56,307 nt of DNA from Flavipsychrobacter sp. (GTDB taxonomy: Bacteria > Bacteroidota > Bacteroidia > Chitinophagales > Chitinophagaceae), in the NCBI GenBank assembly GCA_021155965.1, contig JAJNBJ010000030.1, forward strand, positions 1 to 56,307, given 5' to 3'. The notes below the pieces were generated by a model. It was not told the DNA's origin. It did no database searches and was given only the letters and a program-made list of their open reading frames with translations. The position numbers and the translations under genes are program-made. Shown here one piece after another: positions 9,748-18,855 of the stretch (position 1 is its first letter; every line of letters starts with the position of its first letter).

Positions 9748-11699
9748 AGGTAGTTATCATAGGTGGTGGGATCGCAGGGCTGACTATGGGCATTCTTTTG
9801 AGAAAAAAGAATGTAGAGGTTGTTGTTAACGAGCGGTCTGTGGGTATGCCTGTGCGCGGGCACGCATTCCTTATGCATCAGGACGGGCTCGCTATCTTAA
9901 AAGAGCTCAACCCCAACGCGGATATACCTCTTCCCGGTAAAAAGATCAGTTCTTTCAGCCTCAGGAGGCCTAACGGCAACGAGATAAAGCATATACAACT
10001 GCATTCGTGGCAGTGCATTAAACGAATAGACCTTATCCGCTTTTTATATAATGCGCTTCCGCATTCTGTTATTAAAGAAGGACGTACATTTTCCCATTTC
10101 ATTTATGAAAATGACAAAGCCGTAGCGGCAGTGTTCTCGAATGGCGATGTAGAGTATGGCGACATTTTTATTGGCGCAGATGGCGGGAATTCAAAGGTGC
10201 GGGAACTGATACTGGGGAAAGTAAAATTCACTCCTGTAAATGTGAAAGAGGTTGTTGGCGTTACCGCAAATACAAAAAGGAAGTCGAAAGCAGTATCAAA
10301 TGAATTCATCAAGTTCCAGAATAAGAATAATGGCCTTGCCTTTGGCATGATACCAACATCAGGAAATGAATACGTATGGTTCATGCAATATGACCCTGCT
10401 ATCTCTGACCTGATACATAATACTCCTGAAGAGCTAAAGTCATTTTGTTTCAAGTTGCTGAAAAAGTTCCCTGCTTCTGTTACCGACCTCCTGGAAGGCA
10501 ATGATTTCAGTACTACATATGTTTGGAATACACGCGACTTCGACCTGTTGCCAACATTCCATAAAGAGAATATTGTGCTGATAGGCGATGCGGCACATCT
10601 TGCGCTGCCATTTACAAGCGCAGGCACTACCAATGCTATAGTTGATGCAGAAATACTGGCAAAAAGCCTGGAACATTATGATAATTATGAAGACGCCTTC
10701 AGGAAATATTATGCATTGCGGGCACATGATGTATCCAATCATATCAACCTTGGAAGGGAACTGAAAAGTTTATTCCTGAACCCCCAAAGCCATAATGATG
10801 ATGATATTCCTGTTCCGCTAATTGCAAGTAAGGAAGATTATTCTGCGGCAGGAAAGAATAAACTCATCCAGGTACTTTACTTTACCGATCCTATCTGCTC
10901 TACCTGCTGGATCATACAGCCGTTGCTCCGGAAACTATCGCTTGAGTATGGCAAATACATTCATATAGAATACCGGATGGGAGGATTGCTGCCATCGTGG
11001 GATAATTATAACAAAGGCAAGATCCGCAAACCATCAGATGCGGCCAAGCACTGGGAAGAAGTGTGTGTATCTCATGAGATGCCGCTGGATGGTGATATCT
11101 GGGAAGAAGACCCGCTGCCATCATCCTATCCTCCCTCAATAGCTTTCAAAGCGGCACAGATGCAGGATACAGGTAAGGCTATCCTGTTCCTGAGGCGGAT
11201 AAAGGAAATGGTATTCCTGGAAAAGAAAAATATCATCCGGTGGCCGTTCCTGGAGAAAGCGGCTTTTGAAGTTGGCCTTGATTCGGCAAGGTTGCTGCGT
11301 GACTTTGATGGGAAAGCAAAAGAAATGTTCAGGGATGACCTTATACTTGCAGACCAACTGGGAGTACGCAGCTTCCCTACATTATTCTTCCGCAATGGCT
11401 CTGACCAGCAATTTGCAATAAGGGGTTTCCAGCCCTACCAGAATTTTGAGGATATAGTTTATAAACTTATTCCCGGTGCTGAAAAGGAAGAAATAAATCC
11501 TGACCCATACTACCTGTTCAACCAGTTTCCCACTATGACAAATAAGGAATTTGCGCTGCTGAGCAATATCTCTAAAGACGAGGCGGGCAAATTGCTTAAT
11601 GACCTTTACATGAAAGGTGATATTGATAAATATGAAAGCAAGAATGGTGTGATCTGGATAAGCAAATTTGATGTGATGAAGTATCCTAACGTAGCCTGA
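9744..11699 (+). CDS. FAD-dependent monooxygenase fused to DsbA/FrnE-like thiol domain
   Basis: This is a single 651-residue frame starting at the ATG at 9744, which overlaps the aminotransferase stop; longer versions of the frame would run inside that gene. Residues 1-~345 form a p-hydroxybenzoate-hydroxylase-type flavoprotein: GGGIAG (7-12) dinucleotide fold, GADGGNS (144-150), and LIGDAAHLALPFTSAG (279-294) contacting FAD ribityl. From ~372 a thioredoxin-fold DsbA/SpxH(YjbH)-like domain begins with YFTDPICSTCW, giving a CxxC pair at C385/C388. It also has the RMGGLLPSWD, SYPPSIAFKAAQMQ and GVRSFPTLFF blocks of that family. The last ~80 residues look like a small helical, winged-helix-like tail. 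A flavin hydroxylase joined to a dithiol domain is unusual. No signal peptide is present, so it is cytoplasmic. Substrate is unknown. Confidence 0.88.
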   Translation: MKVVIIGGGIAGLTMGILLRKKNVEVVVNERSVGMPVRGHAFLMHQDGLAILKELNPNADIPLPGKKISSFSLRRPNGNEIKHIQLHSWQCIKRIDLIRFLYNALPHSVIKEGRTFSHFIYENDKAVAAVFSNGDVEYGDIFIGADGGNSKVRELILGKVKFTPVNVKEVVGVTANTKRKSKAVSNEFIKFQNKNNGLAFGMIPTSGNEYVWFMQYDPAISDLIHNTPEELKSFCFKLLKKFPASVTDLLEGNDFSTTYVWNTRDFDLLPTFHKENIVLIGDAAHLALPFTSAGTTNAIVDAEILAKSLEHYDNYEDAFRKYYALRAHDVSNHINLGRELKSLFLNPQSHNDDDIPVPLIASKEDYSAAGKNKLIQVLYFTDPICSTCWIIQPLLRKLSLEYGKYIHIEYRMGGLLPSWDNYNKGKIRKPSDAAKHWEEVCVSHEMPLDGDIWEEDPLPSSYPPSIAFKAAQMQDTGKAILFLRRIKEMVFLEKKNIIRWPFLEKAAFEVGLDSARLLRDFDGKAKEMFRDDLILADQLGVRSFPTLFFRNGSDQQFAIRGFQPYQNFEDIVYKLIPGAEKEEINPDPYYLFNQFPTMTNKEFALLSNISKDEAGKLLNDLYMKGDIDKYESKNGVIWISKFDVMKYPNVA

Positions 11700-11711
11700 C
11701 CATATCCGTAT

Positions 11712-11750
11712 AAATAAAAGAGCCCCGAAAATTTCGGGGCTCTTTTATTT
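11712..11750. terminator. Strong bidirectional terminator
   Basis: A perfect inverted repeat lies here: arms of 19 bp (11712-11730 and 11732-11750) around a single central base. The GC core is AGCCCCG/CGGGGCT, with A-rich and T-rich flanks on both sides. It sits between the + operon ending at 11699 and the minus gene ending at 11776 and can stop both. Confidence 0.88.
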
Positions 11751-11775
11751 ATATTTTTACCGTAATGGATTTCTT

Positions 11776-12345
11776 TTATCCCTTTACTTTGATCTCGTAT
11801 TCAATATGTACGTTGACTGTAGTAGTTGTAGTCCTTACCCTTCTCATAGTCCCGCTGAGGTTATAGTATATAGTAACAGGGCCAGAAGCAGGAAGATATG
11901 GCCTCATATTGTCTGAAGTATTAATAGGTAATGTTAAAGAAGATGACAATCCATCCGGGTTGCCGTTTACTTCACCCAGTTTTACTTTGGGGGTCATCTT
12001 GGTGCTGGTAGAAAACTCCGCTTTCGCATCGCTGAAATCACCAAAGCTATTTGTTGGGCCTGGATTCAAAATAGTAAGCTGGCATGATTTGAACTTGAAC
12101 TCTTCGATATTTTTCATGCCGAGCAAATCACTTGTTTTCGACTTAATGAAACTGTCAAGGTTGTAGTTAAATGTACCTGCACCTATTGCAGTGTAAGTAC
12201 CGATTGCTGTTGAAGGTGGTACATCGATTGTGACGTCAAGACCACTCCACCCGATTGTTTGCGCCAATTGGTTAGCAACTTTGTTACAAGAGTTAAATGT
12301 AAAGCCACAAGCTAATATAGCAGCAGAAAGTATTATTTTTTTCAT
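11776..12345 (-). CDS. Hypothetical lipoprotein
   Basis: This 189-residue protein is read from the ATG at 12345, where a lipoprotein signal starts: a Lys-rich n-region, a hydrophobic stretch and FNSC at residues 17-20 (lipobox Cys20). The frame extends further upstream without a plausible start. The mature part is beta-rich and reads like a small adhesion or Ig-like fold (repeated T-V-x-V/ITI patterns), but I do not recognise a family. It probably sits in a membrane facing the periplasm. It is monocistronic, with the shared terminator at 11712-11750 just downstream. Confidence 0.75.
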   Translation of the reverse strand: MKKIILSAAILACGFTFNSCNKVANQLAQTIGWSGLDVTIDVPPSTAIGTYTAIGAGTFNYNLDSFIKSKTSDLLGMKNIEEFKFKSCQLTILNPGPTNSFGDFSDAKAEFSTSTKMTPKVKLGEVNGNPDGLSSSLTLPINTSDNMRPYLPASGPVTIYYNLSGTMRRVRTTTTTVNVHIEYEIKVKG

Positions 12346-12568
12346 ATACAGTATTTTAAGTTTGGGGTAAAGATATGTATTTCTTAAACATTTCGGGCAT
12401 GTGCATGCTAAAAATTTTAACGCCAAATCTCATAACTCATTAAATAGTTTTAAAAATCTCTATCTAACCTGTATTTTTGTATTTTCATAATAAAATAATA
12501 TACAAATAACACCATTTTAATACATTATGAATGATCAGCTTTTAATGTATTGAATATTATATACCTAT

Positions 12569-14533
12569 ATGCAACAGAAAACACGATGGATACTCTTTAC
12601 CTGCTTATTATTTTTAATAGTAATGAGCATAGACAGGCTATTCCTGTTATTTTCATCGGGTTATTTGCACGGTATAGCTAAAAGTCCGCTAAGCGCATTT
12701 TGGCTCGGCATGAGGTATGACCTGCGGGAAATAGGAATACTTGCGGTATTAATGTTGCTGCTTCCTTTAATACCTTTTCTTAATCCCTTCAGATCATCAT
12801 TTGGCAAAAAGTTCTGGCTTATTTTTTTGGCTATACTTTCGGTTGTTGCCATAACTTTTTATGTGATCGACGCACTGCATTTTGACTACCTGGCACAACG
12901 GCTCAATTCCAGTATTCTTAATTTTATTCCGGAAGGGCAAACTTCTATGGGCATGGTATGGCAAACATACCCCGTGATAAAGTTGTTATTGTTTATTATT
13001 GTTTTAAGCTGGATAATTATTTTCTCCCTGTGGACTATCTATAAAAAGGCCGCAATACAAGCACAGCCAACCAGCAAACCCAGGAACGTATTGATACATA
13101 TTGCCATTGTACTTGCCGCAGGTTTTTGCATTTTTGGCAGGATCGACCAATATCCTTTGAGGTGGAGCGACGCTTTCGGCCTGGGCGATAGCCGGCTATC
13201 GCAACTTGCGTTAAATCCATTCCAAAGTTTTTTCAGTTCACTCAGCTTCAGGCATGTTTCGTACGACGAAGAGGCAAGCCAAAAGTACTATCCTATGCTG
13301 GCAGGCTACCTGTGTGTTGACAGCGCACATCAGCGAAGCCATAGTTTTATACGCAGTACTACCGGCAGCCAAAATGCGGAGCCCAATGTAGTGCTGGTGA
13401 TCTGCGAAAGTTTCAGCGGATATAAAAGTTCTATGTGGGGCAACCCACTGAATACAACCCCGTATTTCAACTCGTTGTGCAAGGAAGGAGTTTTCTTCGA
13501 CCATTGCTTTACACCACACTTTGGCACGGCAAGAGGTGTTTGGGCAACAGTTACCTGCATACCCGATGTGCTGCTGGACAAAACCGCCAGCAGGGACCCA
13601 ATGATCGTAGACCAGCATTCCATCATCAACGATTTCAACGGTTACGAAAAAGACTATTTTATCGGGGGCAGCACCAGCTGGGCCAATATAAAAGGTGTGC
13701 TTGAAAATAATATTGATGGCATCACCATACACGAGCAAGGCAGCTATGACGCAGAGAAAATAGATGTATGGGGCATTAGCGATAAGAATCTTTTCCTGCA
13801 GGCCAATGAAGTGCTGCGCAAAAAAACAGGCCCTTTCTTTGCAGTAATTCAAACCTCTGATAACCACAGGCCATATACTATACCGCAGGAAGACAGGAAT
13901 GAGGTGAAGCCTGTTTCTTTTCCCAGGGATACATTGATCAAATACGGTTTTCAAAGCAATGAAGAGCTGAATGCCTTCCGCTACACGGATTATTGTTTTG
14001 CTAAGTTTATGGAAACAGCAAAAAAAGAAAAGTACTTCAATAATACATTGTTTGTTTTCATTGGCGACCATGGCATACGCGGCAACTCAGGTGATATGTT
14101 CCCTAAGGCATGGGTGAACAATGCACTTACTGCATTTCATGTGCCACTGCTGTTTTATGCGCCGGGCTATCTAACACCCGCAAGGCATAGCATGCTATGC
14201 TCACAAGTGGATGTGCTGCCGACAATTGCAGGCATTACCGGCATAACTTATACCAACACAGCTATGGGGCGCGACCTGCTTCACCTTAAGGATACCACAT
14301 CGAATACTGTTTTCATCATTGACCACGATGTACGGACCATTGTGGCACTGCATGATAAATACCTGTTTCAACGCAGCTTCTTAAACAACGACGAAGCAAT
14401 AGCCTCCATTACCGGAAACGAGCCCGTACCTCTTAAAAGTGAGGTCGCAAATAAAATGCGCGAACGGACCATTGGCTTCTACGAAACAGCCCGGTACATG
14501 CTTTTTCACAATTCTAAAATAGTAGGCAGATAG
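12569..14533 (+). CDS. LTA-synthase-like sulfatase-fold phosphotransferase
   Basis: This 654-residue inner-membrane protein has about five N-terminal transmembrane helices (residues ~8-165 plus one near 175-190), followed by a periplasmic alkaline-phosphatase-superfamily domain. The metal and nucleophile region is visible as VVLVICESFSGY, a catalytic Thr in FGTARGVWATVTCIPD (about residues 318-332) and the late FIGDHGIRG metal-binding motif. The family transfers phosphoglycerol, phosphoethanolamine or related groups to envelope glycans and lipids. Gram-negative Bacteroidota have no lipoteichoic acid, so the likely target is a membrane glycan or LPS. It stands alone, with a 125-bp gap before the next gene. 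Confidence 0.88.
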   Translation: MQQKTRWILFTCLLFLIVMSIDRLFLLFSSGYLHGIAKSPLSAFWLGMRYDLREIGILAVLMLLLPLIPFLNPFRSSFGKKFWLIFLAILSVVAITFYVIDALHFDYLAQRLNSSILNFIPEGQTSMGMVWQTYPVIKLLLFIIVLSWIIIFSLWTIYKKAAIQAQPTSKPRNVLIHIAIVLAAGFCIFGRIDQYPLRWSDAFGLGDSRLSQLALNPFQSFFSSLSFRHVSYDEEASQKYYPMLAGYLCVDSAHQRSHSFIRSTTGSQNAEPNVVLVICESFSGYKSSMWGNPLNTTPYFNSLCKEGVFFDHCFTPHFGTARGVWATVTCIPDVLLDKTASRDPMIVDQHSIINDFNGYEKDYFIGGSTSWANIKGVLENNIDGITIHEQGSYDAEKIDVWGISDKNLFLQANEVLRKKTGPFFAVIQTSDNHRPYTIPQEDRNEVKPVSFPRDTLIKYGFQSNEELNAFRYTDYCFAKFMETAKKEKYFNNTLFVFIGDHGIRGNSGDMFPKAWVNNALTAFHVPLLFYAPGYLTPARHSMLCSQVDVLPTIAGITGITYTNTAMGRDLLHLKDTTSNTVFIIDHDVRTIVALHDKYLFQRSFLNNDEAIASITGNEPVPLKSEVANKMRERTIGFYETARYMLFHNSKIVGR

Positions 14534-14658
14534 TTATATATGCTAATTAATTAACTTAACCATTAACCGAGTTTTGGTACACAATTTGCAAGTGTTAGTT
14601 AAAAGCTTCTTAAATCGAAGATAGTTTTATACATTCGTAACAATTAAAATCTGGCATT

Positions 14659-16806
14659 ATGAAGAAACATTACTTAGCGTTAATCGCATTGCTTATTTCG
14701 TTCGCATCAATCGCACAGACAGGACCTATAACAGGTACCCCGTTAAGTATCTGTGTCGGCGACATGACAACTCTATCCTGCACACCACCCGGCGGCACCT
14801 GGAGCAGCTCCGCTCCCGGCATAGCAACGGTGGGTACAGCCGGCGATGTGCTGGGTGTTTCGGCAGGCATTGCCACCATCACGTATGCTATGGTAGGCAG
14901 CTTTTCCACAGTAGATGTAACAGTTAACCCGGTTCCGGTACTTTCATGCGGGTCTACAGGCACGTGTTCCGTTTGCGCCGGTGATTCAACATTGATAACA
15001 CCATCTATAACCGGAGGTACCTGGACGAGCAGTATGCCCAGTGTTGCTACTGTGGGTTCTACCGGTATGGTAACGGGTGTTTCGGGTGGCACATCTACCA
15101 TCACTTATACTTTACCAACCGGTTGCTTTGCTACTGCAACAATAACTGTTAATCCTGCCCCAACACTCTATTGTGTTACCAGCGACTGCGCCTATTGCGC
15201 CGGCGGCCCCGGCTGCCCGATAGGGTTGAGCGGGTCGCAGGTGGGTGTTATTTATACACTAATGAATGGCATTACCGTTATGGGCGGGCCTACAACAGGG
15301 ACTGGCAGCGCACTGAGCTGGGGCATGCAGACAACCGCAGGAACTTATACAGTGACTGCTTTTGACCCGTCAACCGGCTGCCGTAACACAACCATCTGCA
15401 ATGCTACTGTAACCATTAATCCCAACCCTGTAGTAATGGGTGGAGGCACTACAGCCGGAGTACATGTATGCGTAGGTTCAACAATACCATTGACCGGCTC
15501 GCCAACAGGCGGAACATGGGCCAGCGCCAATACAAGTATAGCTACTGTTGGCTCAGCATCCGGCATAGTTACCGGTGTTGCAGCAGGTGTAACTACTGTT
15601 ACTTATACACTGCCTACCGGTTGCTTTGGCACTATTTCCGTAACTGTTGACCCAATACCAACCATTACAGGTACCCTTGTGGTTTGTGCAGGAAGTTCCA
15701 CAACCCTCACCGGCACACCGGGTGGCGGCGCATGGAGCAGCGGTACTGTTGCAGTAGGCACTGTTTCAACTACGGGGGTTGTTACCGGCATTGCTGCAGG
15801 AACAACAGTTATCACTTATGTATCACCTGCGGGCTGTATGAATACTGCAGTTGTTACTGTTAACCCATTACCTGCTGTTTCAGGCACCAGCTCCATATGC
15901 GTGAGCGCCACTTCAACATTTACCGGCACACCGGGCGGCGGCACATGGACCAGCTCCAACCCTGCAATAGCTTCAGTAAACCCATCGTCAGGTACTGTAA
16001 CCGGTGTCGCAACAGGCAGTGCCGTAATTACCTATACACTGACAACAGGATGTTACAAAACTATGTCTGTAAATATTATAACTGCACCTGCACCTATTTC
16101 GTGCGCAGGAGGTGGGTCAGCTATATGCGCTGTATGTGTACTGGGCACAATGACGTTGAGCAGCACCACCCCTGGTGGTGTATGGAGCAGCAGTACCCCA
16201 TCTGTTGCTACCATAGGTTCTTCGTCCGGTGTTGTTACAGGCGTATCAGCAGGCACAACTACAATTACTTATTCACTGGGCGGCGGTTGCTTTACCACCG
16301 CAGTCATTACAGTGAACCCGCTCCCTGCACCCATCCTGGGGCCAAGCATTGTTTGTGCAGGTTTCAGCATCACGCTTACCAATGCAAGCCCCGGTGGCAC
16401 TTGGACAAGCACAGGTACTGCAGCCTCGGTAGGTGCAACCACAGGTATTGTTACCGGCCTGGTAGCAGGAGTGGAGACAATAACCTATACATTGCCTACA
16501 GGCTGCGCCACCACTTATAACGTTACTGTTAACCCGTTGCCATGCCCTGCACTTGGTGTTGAACAGGTAACAAAAGCAAGCGTGGAAATATTCCCTAACC
16601 CTGCGCATGATGAGATCACTATCAGTATGACAGAAGGTGCATTCAATTCGCTCACTATCACCAATAATATTGGGCAGGTAGTGATACAGCAGCAACTGGC
16701 AAAAGGGGCAACTTCTGTAAATATCAGATCGCTCCCGTCTGCTATCTATTACGCTACCTTCCGCGGCGATAACGGCATTGTTGTGAAACGGTTCATAAAA
16801 AATTAG
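14659..16806 (+). CDS. T9SS-exported Ig-like (Big2) repeat surface protein
   Basis: This 715-residue protein starts with a signal peptide (MKKHYLALIALLISFASIAQ). The body is eight units of about 70-85 residues. Seven share the Big2-type pattern C-G-x-TL-T-G-TPGG-x-W-SS-x-P-x-IATV-G-x-TG-VVTGV-AGT-ITY-TLPTGC-x-T-x-VTVNP. The third (about 165-255) is divergent and lacks the TGVSAGT block. Each unit has two or more Cys, suggesting disulfides in the mature surface protein. The final ~75 residues (VEIFPNPAHDEITISM to VVKRFIKN) are a Por-type T9SS sorting domain. The DNA repeats follow the protein repeats and are diverged, so they are not a CRISPR or mobile repeat. Role: adhesin or surface layer-like. 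A terminator follows at 16823-16862. Confidence 0.9.
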   Translation: MKKHYLALIALLISFASIAQTGPITGTPLSICVGDMTTLSCTPPGGTWSSSAPGIATVGTAGDVLGVSAGIATITYAMVGSFSTVDVTVNPVPVLSCGSTGTCSVCAGDSTLITPSITGGTWTSSMPSVATVGSTGMVTGVSGGTSTITYTLPTGCFATATITVNPAPTLYCVTSDCAYCAGGPGCPIGLSGSQVGVIYTLMNGITVMGGPTTGTGSALSWGMQTTAGTYTVTAFDPSTGCRNTTICNATVTINPNPVVMGGGTTAGVHVCVGSTIPLTGSPTGGTWASANTSIATVGSASGIVTGVAAGVTTVTYTLPTGCFGTISVTVDPIPTITGTLVVCAGSSTTLTGTPGGGAWSSGTVAVGTVSTTGVVTGIAAGTTVITYVSPAGCMNTAVVTVNPLPAVSGTSSICVSATSTFTGTPGGGTWTSSNPAIASVNPSSGTVTGVATGSAVITYTLTTGCYKTMSVNIITAPAPISCAGGGSAICAVCVLGTMTLSSTTPGGVWSSSTPSVATIGSSSGVVTGVSAGTTTITYSLGGGCFTTAVITVNPLPAPILGPSIVCAGFSITLTNASPGGTWTSTGTAASVGATTGIVTGLVAGVETITYTLPTGCATTYNVTVNPLPCPALGVEQVTKASVEIFPNPAHDEITISMTEGAFNSLTITNNIGQVVIQQQLAKGATSVNIRSLPSAIYYATFRGDNGIVVKRFIKN

Positions 16807-16822
16807 CGGTACATACTCCTTA

Positions 16823-16862
16823 AAAATGAAAAGTACCCGCTCCAGCGGGTACTTTTCATTTT
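16823..16862. terminator. Intrinsic terminator, near-perfect 19-bp stem
   Basis: Arms 16823-16841 and 16844-16862 are exact complements (GC core AGTACCCGCT / AGCGGGTACT) around a CC loop, with A-tract and T-tract flanks. It lies 17 bp after the stop of the Ig-repeat gene and 97 bp before the next start. Confidence 0.88.
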
Positions 16863-16958
16863 AAGCAGGCAACAATTCCGTATTAAATCCCTGATATTCT
16901 TTCCTGGGTTATTGCTTTTTAGCATTTTAGATTATCTTTCATAGCAAAACTATTTCTT

Positions 16959-17705
16959 ATGAACACAGGAGAAAACCGTATAGTATTGGTTACAGGCGCT
17001 ACAGGCGGCCTTGGCACAGCTATGTGCAAAAAACTGTATGATGATGGCTATACGGTAGTTGCCAACTACCGCAACGAAGCAAAAGCAAAGGAATGGCAAT
17101 CTGCTTTAAGTAACGAAGGCTACAAAATTGCCATCTACCATGCAGATGTTGCCGACTACGACTCTTGCGGGCAGATGGTGGAAAAAATAAATAAAGACCT
17201 GGGGCACATCGATGTGCTCGTCAATAACGCAGGTATCACAAAGGATGGGGCATTCCGTAAAATGAGCCCTGAGAACTGGCGTGCAGTTATATCTACTAAC
17301 CTTGACAGTGTTTTTAACTGTACACGCCATGTTATCAACCCAATGATAGATAAGGGTTTCGGGCGCATCATCAATATATCTTCCGTTAACGGCCAGCGCG
17401 GGCAATTCGGGCAGGCAAACTATTCTGCTGCCAAGGCCGGTATGCATGGCTTCACCAAAACACTGGCAATGGAAGTTGCCAGCAAGGGCGTTACGGTAAA
17501 TACTATTTCTCCCGGCTATATAGGCACCGATATGGTAATGGCGGTAAAAGAAGAAGTGCGCAACCAGATCATTGCACAGATACCAGTGGGCCGCCTGGGT
17601 GGTACAGAAGAAGTTGCCTATCTGGTATCATTCCTCGCATCAACGCATGCCAGCTATATTACCGGCGCCAACCTGAGCATCAATGGCGGACAGCATGTGT
17701 ATTAA
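16959..17705 (+). CDS. phaB: SDR oxidoreductase, acetoacetyl-CoA reductase type
   Basis: This is a classical short-chain dehydrogenase of 248 residues. It has the Rossmann motif TGATGGLG (about 13-20), NNAG at about 90, the catalytic Ser in INISSVNGQRGQFGQ and the Tyr-Lys pair in NYSAAKAG, ending in GGQHVY. The SVNGQRGQFGQANYSAAKAG block and the TDMVMAVKEEV region are characteristic of PhaB-type NADPH acetoacetyl-CoA reductases rather than FabG. The reaction would be acetoacetyl-CoA to (R)-3-hydroxybutyryl-CoA, for PHA or related metabolism. No PHA synthase or thiolase is in the window, so the pathway assignment is inference. It is followed 28 bp later by a thioredoxin lipoprotein. Confidence 0.88.
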   Translation: MNTGENRIVLVTGATGGLGTAMCKKLYDDGYTVVANYRNEAKAKEWQSALSNEGYKIAIYHADVADYDSCGQMVEKINKDLGHIDVLVNNAGITKDGAFRKMSPENWRAVISTNLDSVFNCTRHVINPMIDKGFGRIINISSVNGQRGQFGQANYSAAKAGMHGFTKTLAMEVASKGVTVNTISPGYIGTDMVMAVKEEVRNQIIAQIPVGRLGGTEEVAYLVSFLASTHASYITGANLSINGGQHVY

Positions 17706-17721
17706 TAACACGCGTTATTCG

Positions 17722-17729
17722 TAAATTTG
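17722..17729 (+). promoter_or_regulatory. Candidate -7 box close to the thioredoxin lipoprotein start
   Basis: TAAATTTG fits TAnnTTTG but lies only 4 bp before the ATG at 17734, which would leave a nearly leaderless transcript. No convincing -33 box is seen. Weak. Confidence 0.2.
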
Positions 17730-17733
17730 TGTA

Positions 17734-18153
17734 ATGAAGAAGATAGGCCTGTTATTAGTGCTATTGATCTCCTGCCTGGCTTATTCCTGCCTGTCCGGCG
17801 AACCAGGCGGCAAAGACGGCATCAAATTTTTTGAAGGTGGCTGGGAAGCGGCTTTGCAGAAAGCCAAAGCAGAGCATAAGCCCATCTTTATGGATATATA
17901 CGCTACATGGTGTGGCCCGTGTAAGTTGTTGAAAAAGAACACATTCGTTGACAAAGCAGTGGCTGATTACTATAATGCCAACTACATAAACCTGTCTTTT
18001 GACGGCGAGAATGGCGAAGGTGTGATGCTTGCGCAAAAATTCCAGATAACCGGTTATCCTACCCTTATTATTTTAAGCCCTGAAGGTACCCTTGTAAAAA
18101 TGCAGGCAGGCTTCCTTCCTCCCGATGATTTTTTAGCTTTCGGGAAACAATGA
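17734..18153 (+). CDS. Thioredoxin-fold lipoprotein
   Basis: This 139-residue protein has a lipoprotein-like signal (hydrophobic stretch then AYSC at residues 16-19) and a thioredoxin domain with the active site ATWCGPCKLL and the cis-Pro region GYPTLIIL. It resembles the DUF255/thioredoxin_7 group of periplasmic thiol-disulfide proteins. The WCGPC pair predicts a reductase acting on cell-envelope disulfides or on cytochrome c maturation. It may be cotranscribed with the SDR gene (28 bp apart) or stand alone. Substrate is unknown. Confidence 0.85.
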   Translation: MKKIGLLLVLLISCLAYSCLSGEPGGKDGIKFFEGGWEAALQKAKAEHKPIFMDIYATWCGPCKLLKKNTFVDKAVADYYNANYINLSFDGENGEGVMLAQKFQITGYPTLIILSPEGTLVKMQAGFLPPDDFLAFGKQ

Positions 18154-18171
18154 TACAGAGGTAAGAATGAT

Positions 18172-18179
18172 TACCTTTG
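18172..18179 (+). promoter_or_regulatory. Candidate -7 box before the LuxR-type regulator
   Basis: TACCTTTG matches TAnnTTTG and lies 17 bp upstream of the ATG at 18196. No TTTG -33 box is evident at the right distance. Confidence 0.25.
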
Positions 18180-18195
18180 AAACATAGTGTTGCAT

Positions 18196-18846
18196 ATGGG
18201 TGATAAAGTGATCAGGCTGGCAATTATTGACGACCATCCCATTGTTATGGATGGGATAAGGTCGCTGGTTGGCGATGACCCTACAATATCCATTGTCATC
18301 ACCACTACTTCCCCAAAAGAATTACTGGAGCAACTCGAAAAAATTGAAACAGACATCCTGCTCACGGATATTGTAATGCCGGAGATGAATGGCAATGAAC
18401 TGGCAAAGCTTGTAAGGAAAAAGTTTCCCAATATTAAGATACTGGCATTGAGCATGAGCGGCCAGGGAGATATTGTGAACGAGATGATCAACGATGCGGA
18501 CATCTGCGGCTACATCCTCAAAAATGTTACCCGTGAGCAATTGCTGGCTGCCATCCATAAAATTGCTAAAGGCGGTATCTACTTCAGCGAAGAAGTGCTT
18601 GCCGAACTGGACAAATACAAAGCACCCGACCCATCTGCAACACCTGTGCTCACCACCCGGGAAATAGAGATCATAAAACTGATGGAGCAGGAAATGGGCA
18701 ATAAAGAGATAGCAGCAAAGCTCTTCATCAGCGAGCGTACCGTGGAGACACACCGTAAGAACATCTTCAGGAAGCTAGGCAAAAATTCGCTCATTGGCGT
18801 TATCAAATACGCTTACGACCATAAGATCATTACGCCATCTCATTAA
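18196..18846 (+). CDS. NarL/LuxR-family response regulator, orphan
   Basis: This 216-residue protein is read from the ATG at 18196; an in-frame GTG at 18187 would add three residues and is less likely. The N-terminal receiver domain has IIDDHPI acidic residues, phospho-acceptor Asp in LLTDIVMPEMNG, a Ser/Thr switch at ALSMS and Lys in YILKNVTREQL. The C-terminal LuxR-type helix-turn-helix has LTTREIEIIKLM, NKEIAAKLFISERTVETHRKNIFRKL, the DNA-recognition helix. It should be a phosphorylation-controlled transcription factor. No histidine kinase is adjacent, so the partner is elsewhere. Confidence 0.93.
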   Translation: MGDKVIRLAIIDDHPIVMDGIRSLVGDDPTISIVITTTSPKELLEQLEKIETDILLTDIVMPEMNGNELAKLVRKKFPNIKILALSMSGQGDIVNEMINDADICGYILKNVTREQLLAAIHKIAKGGIYFSEEVLAELDKYKAPDPSATPVLTTREIEIIKLMEQEMGNKEIAAKLFISERTVETHRKNIFRKLGKNSLIGVIKYAYDHKIITPSH

Positions 18847-18855
18847 TTCTGCACA

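Noticed and set aside
14700..16550. Repeated DNA resembling an array
   Set aside because: Repeats are ~210-250 bp, diverged and in frame, coding Ig-like units. Not a CRISPR or mobile element.
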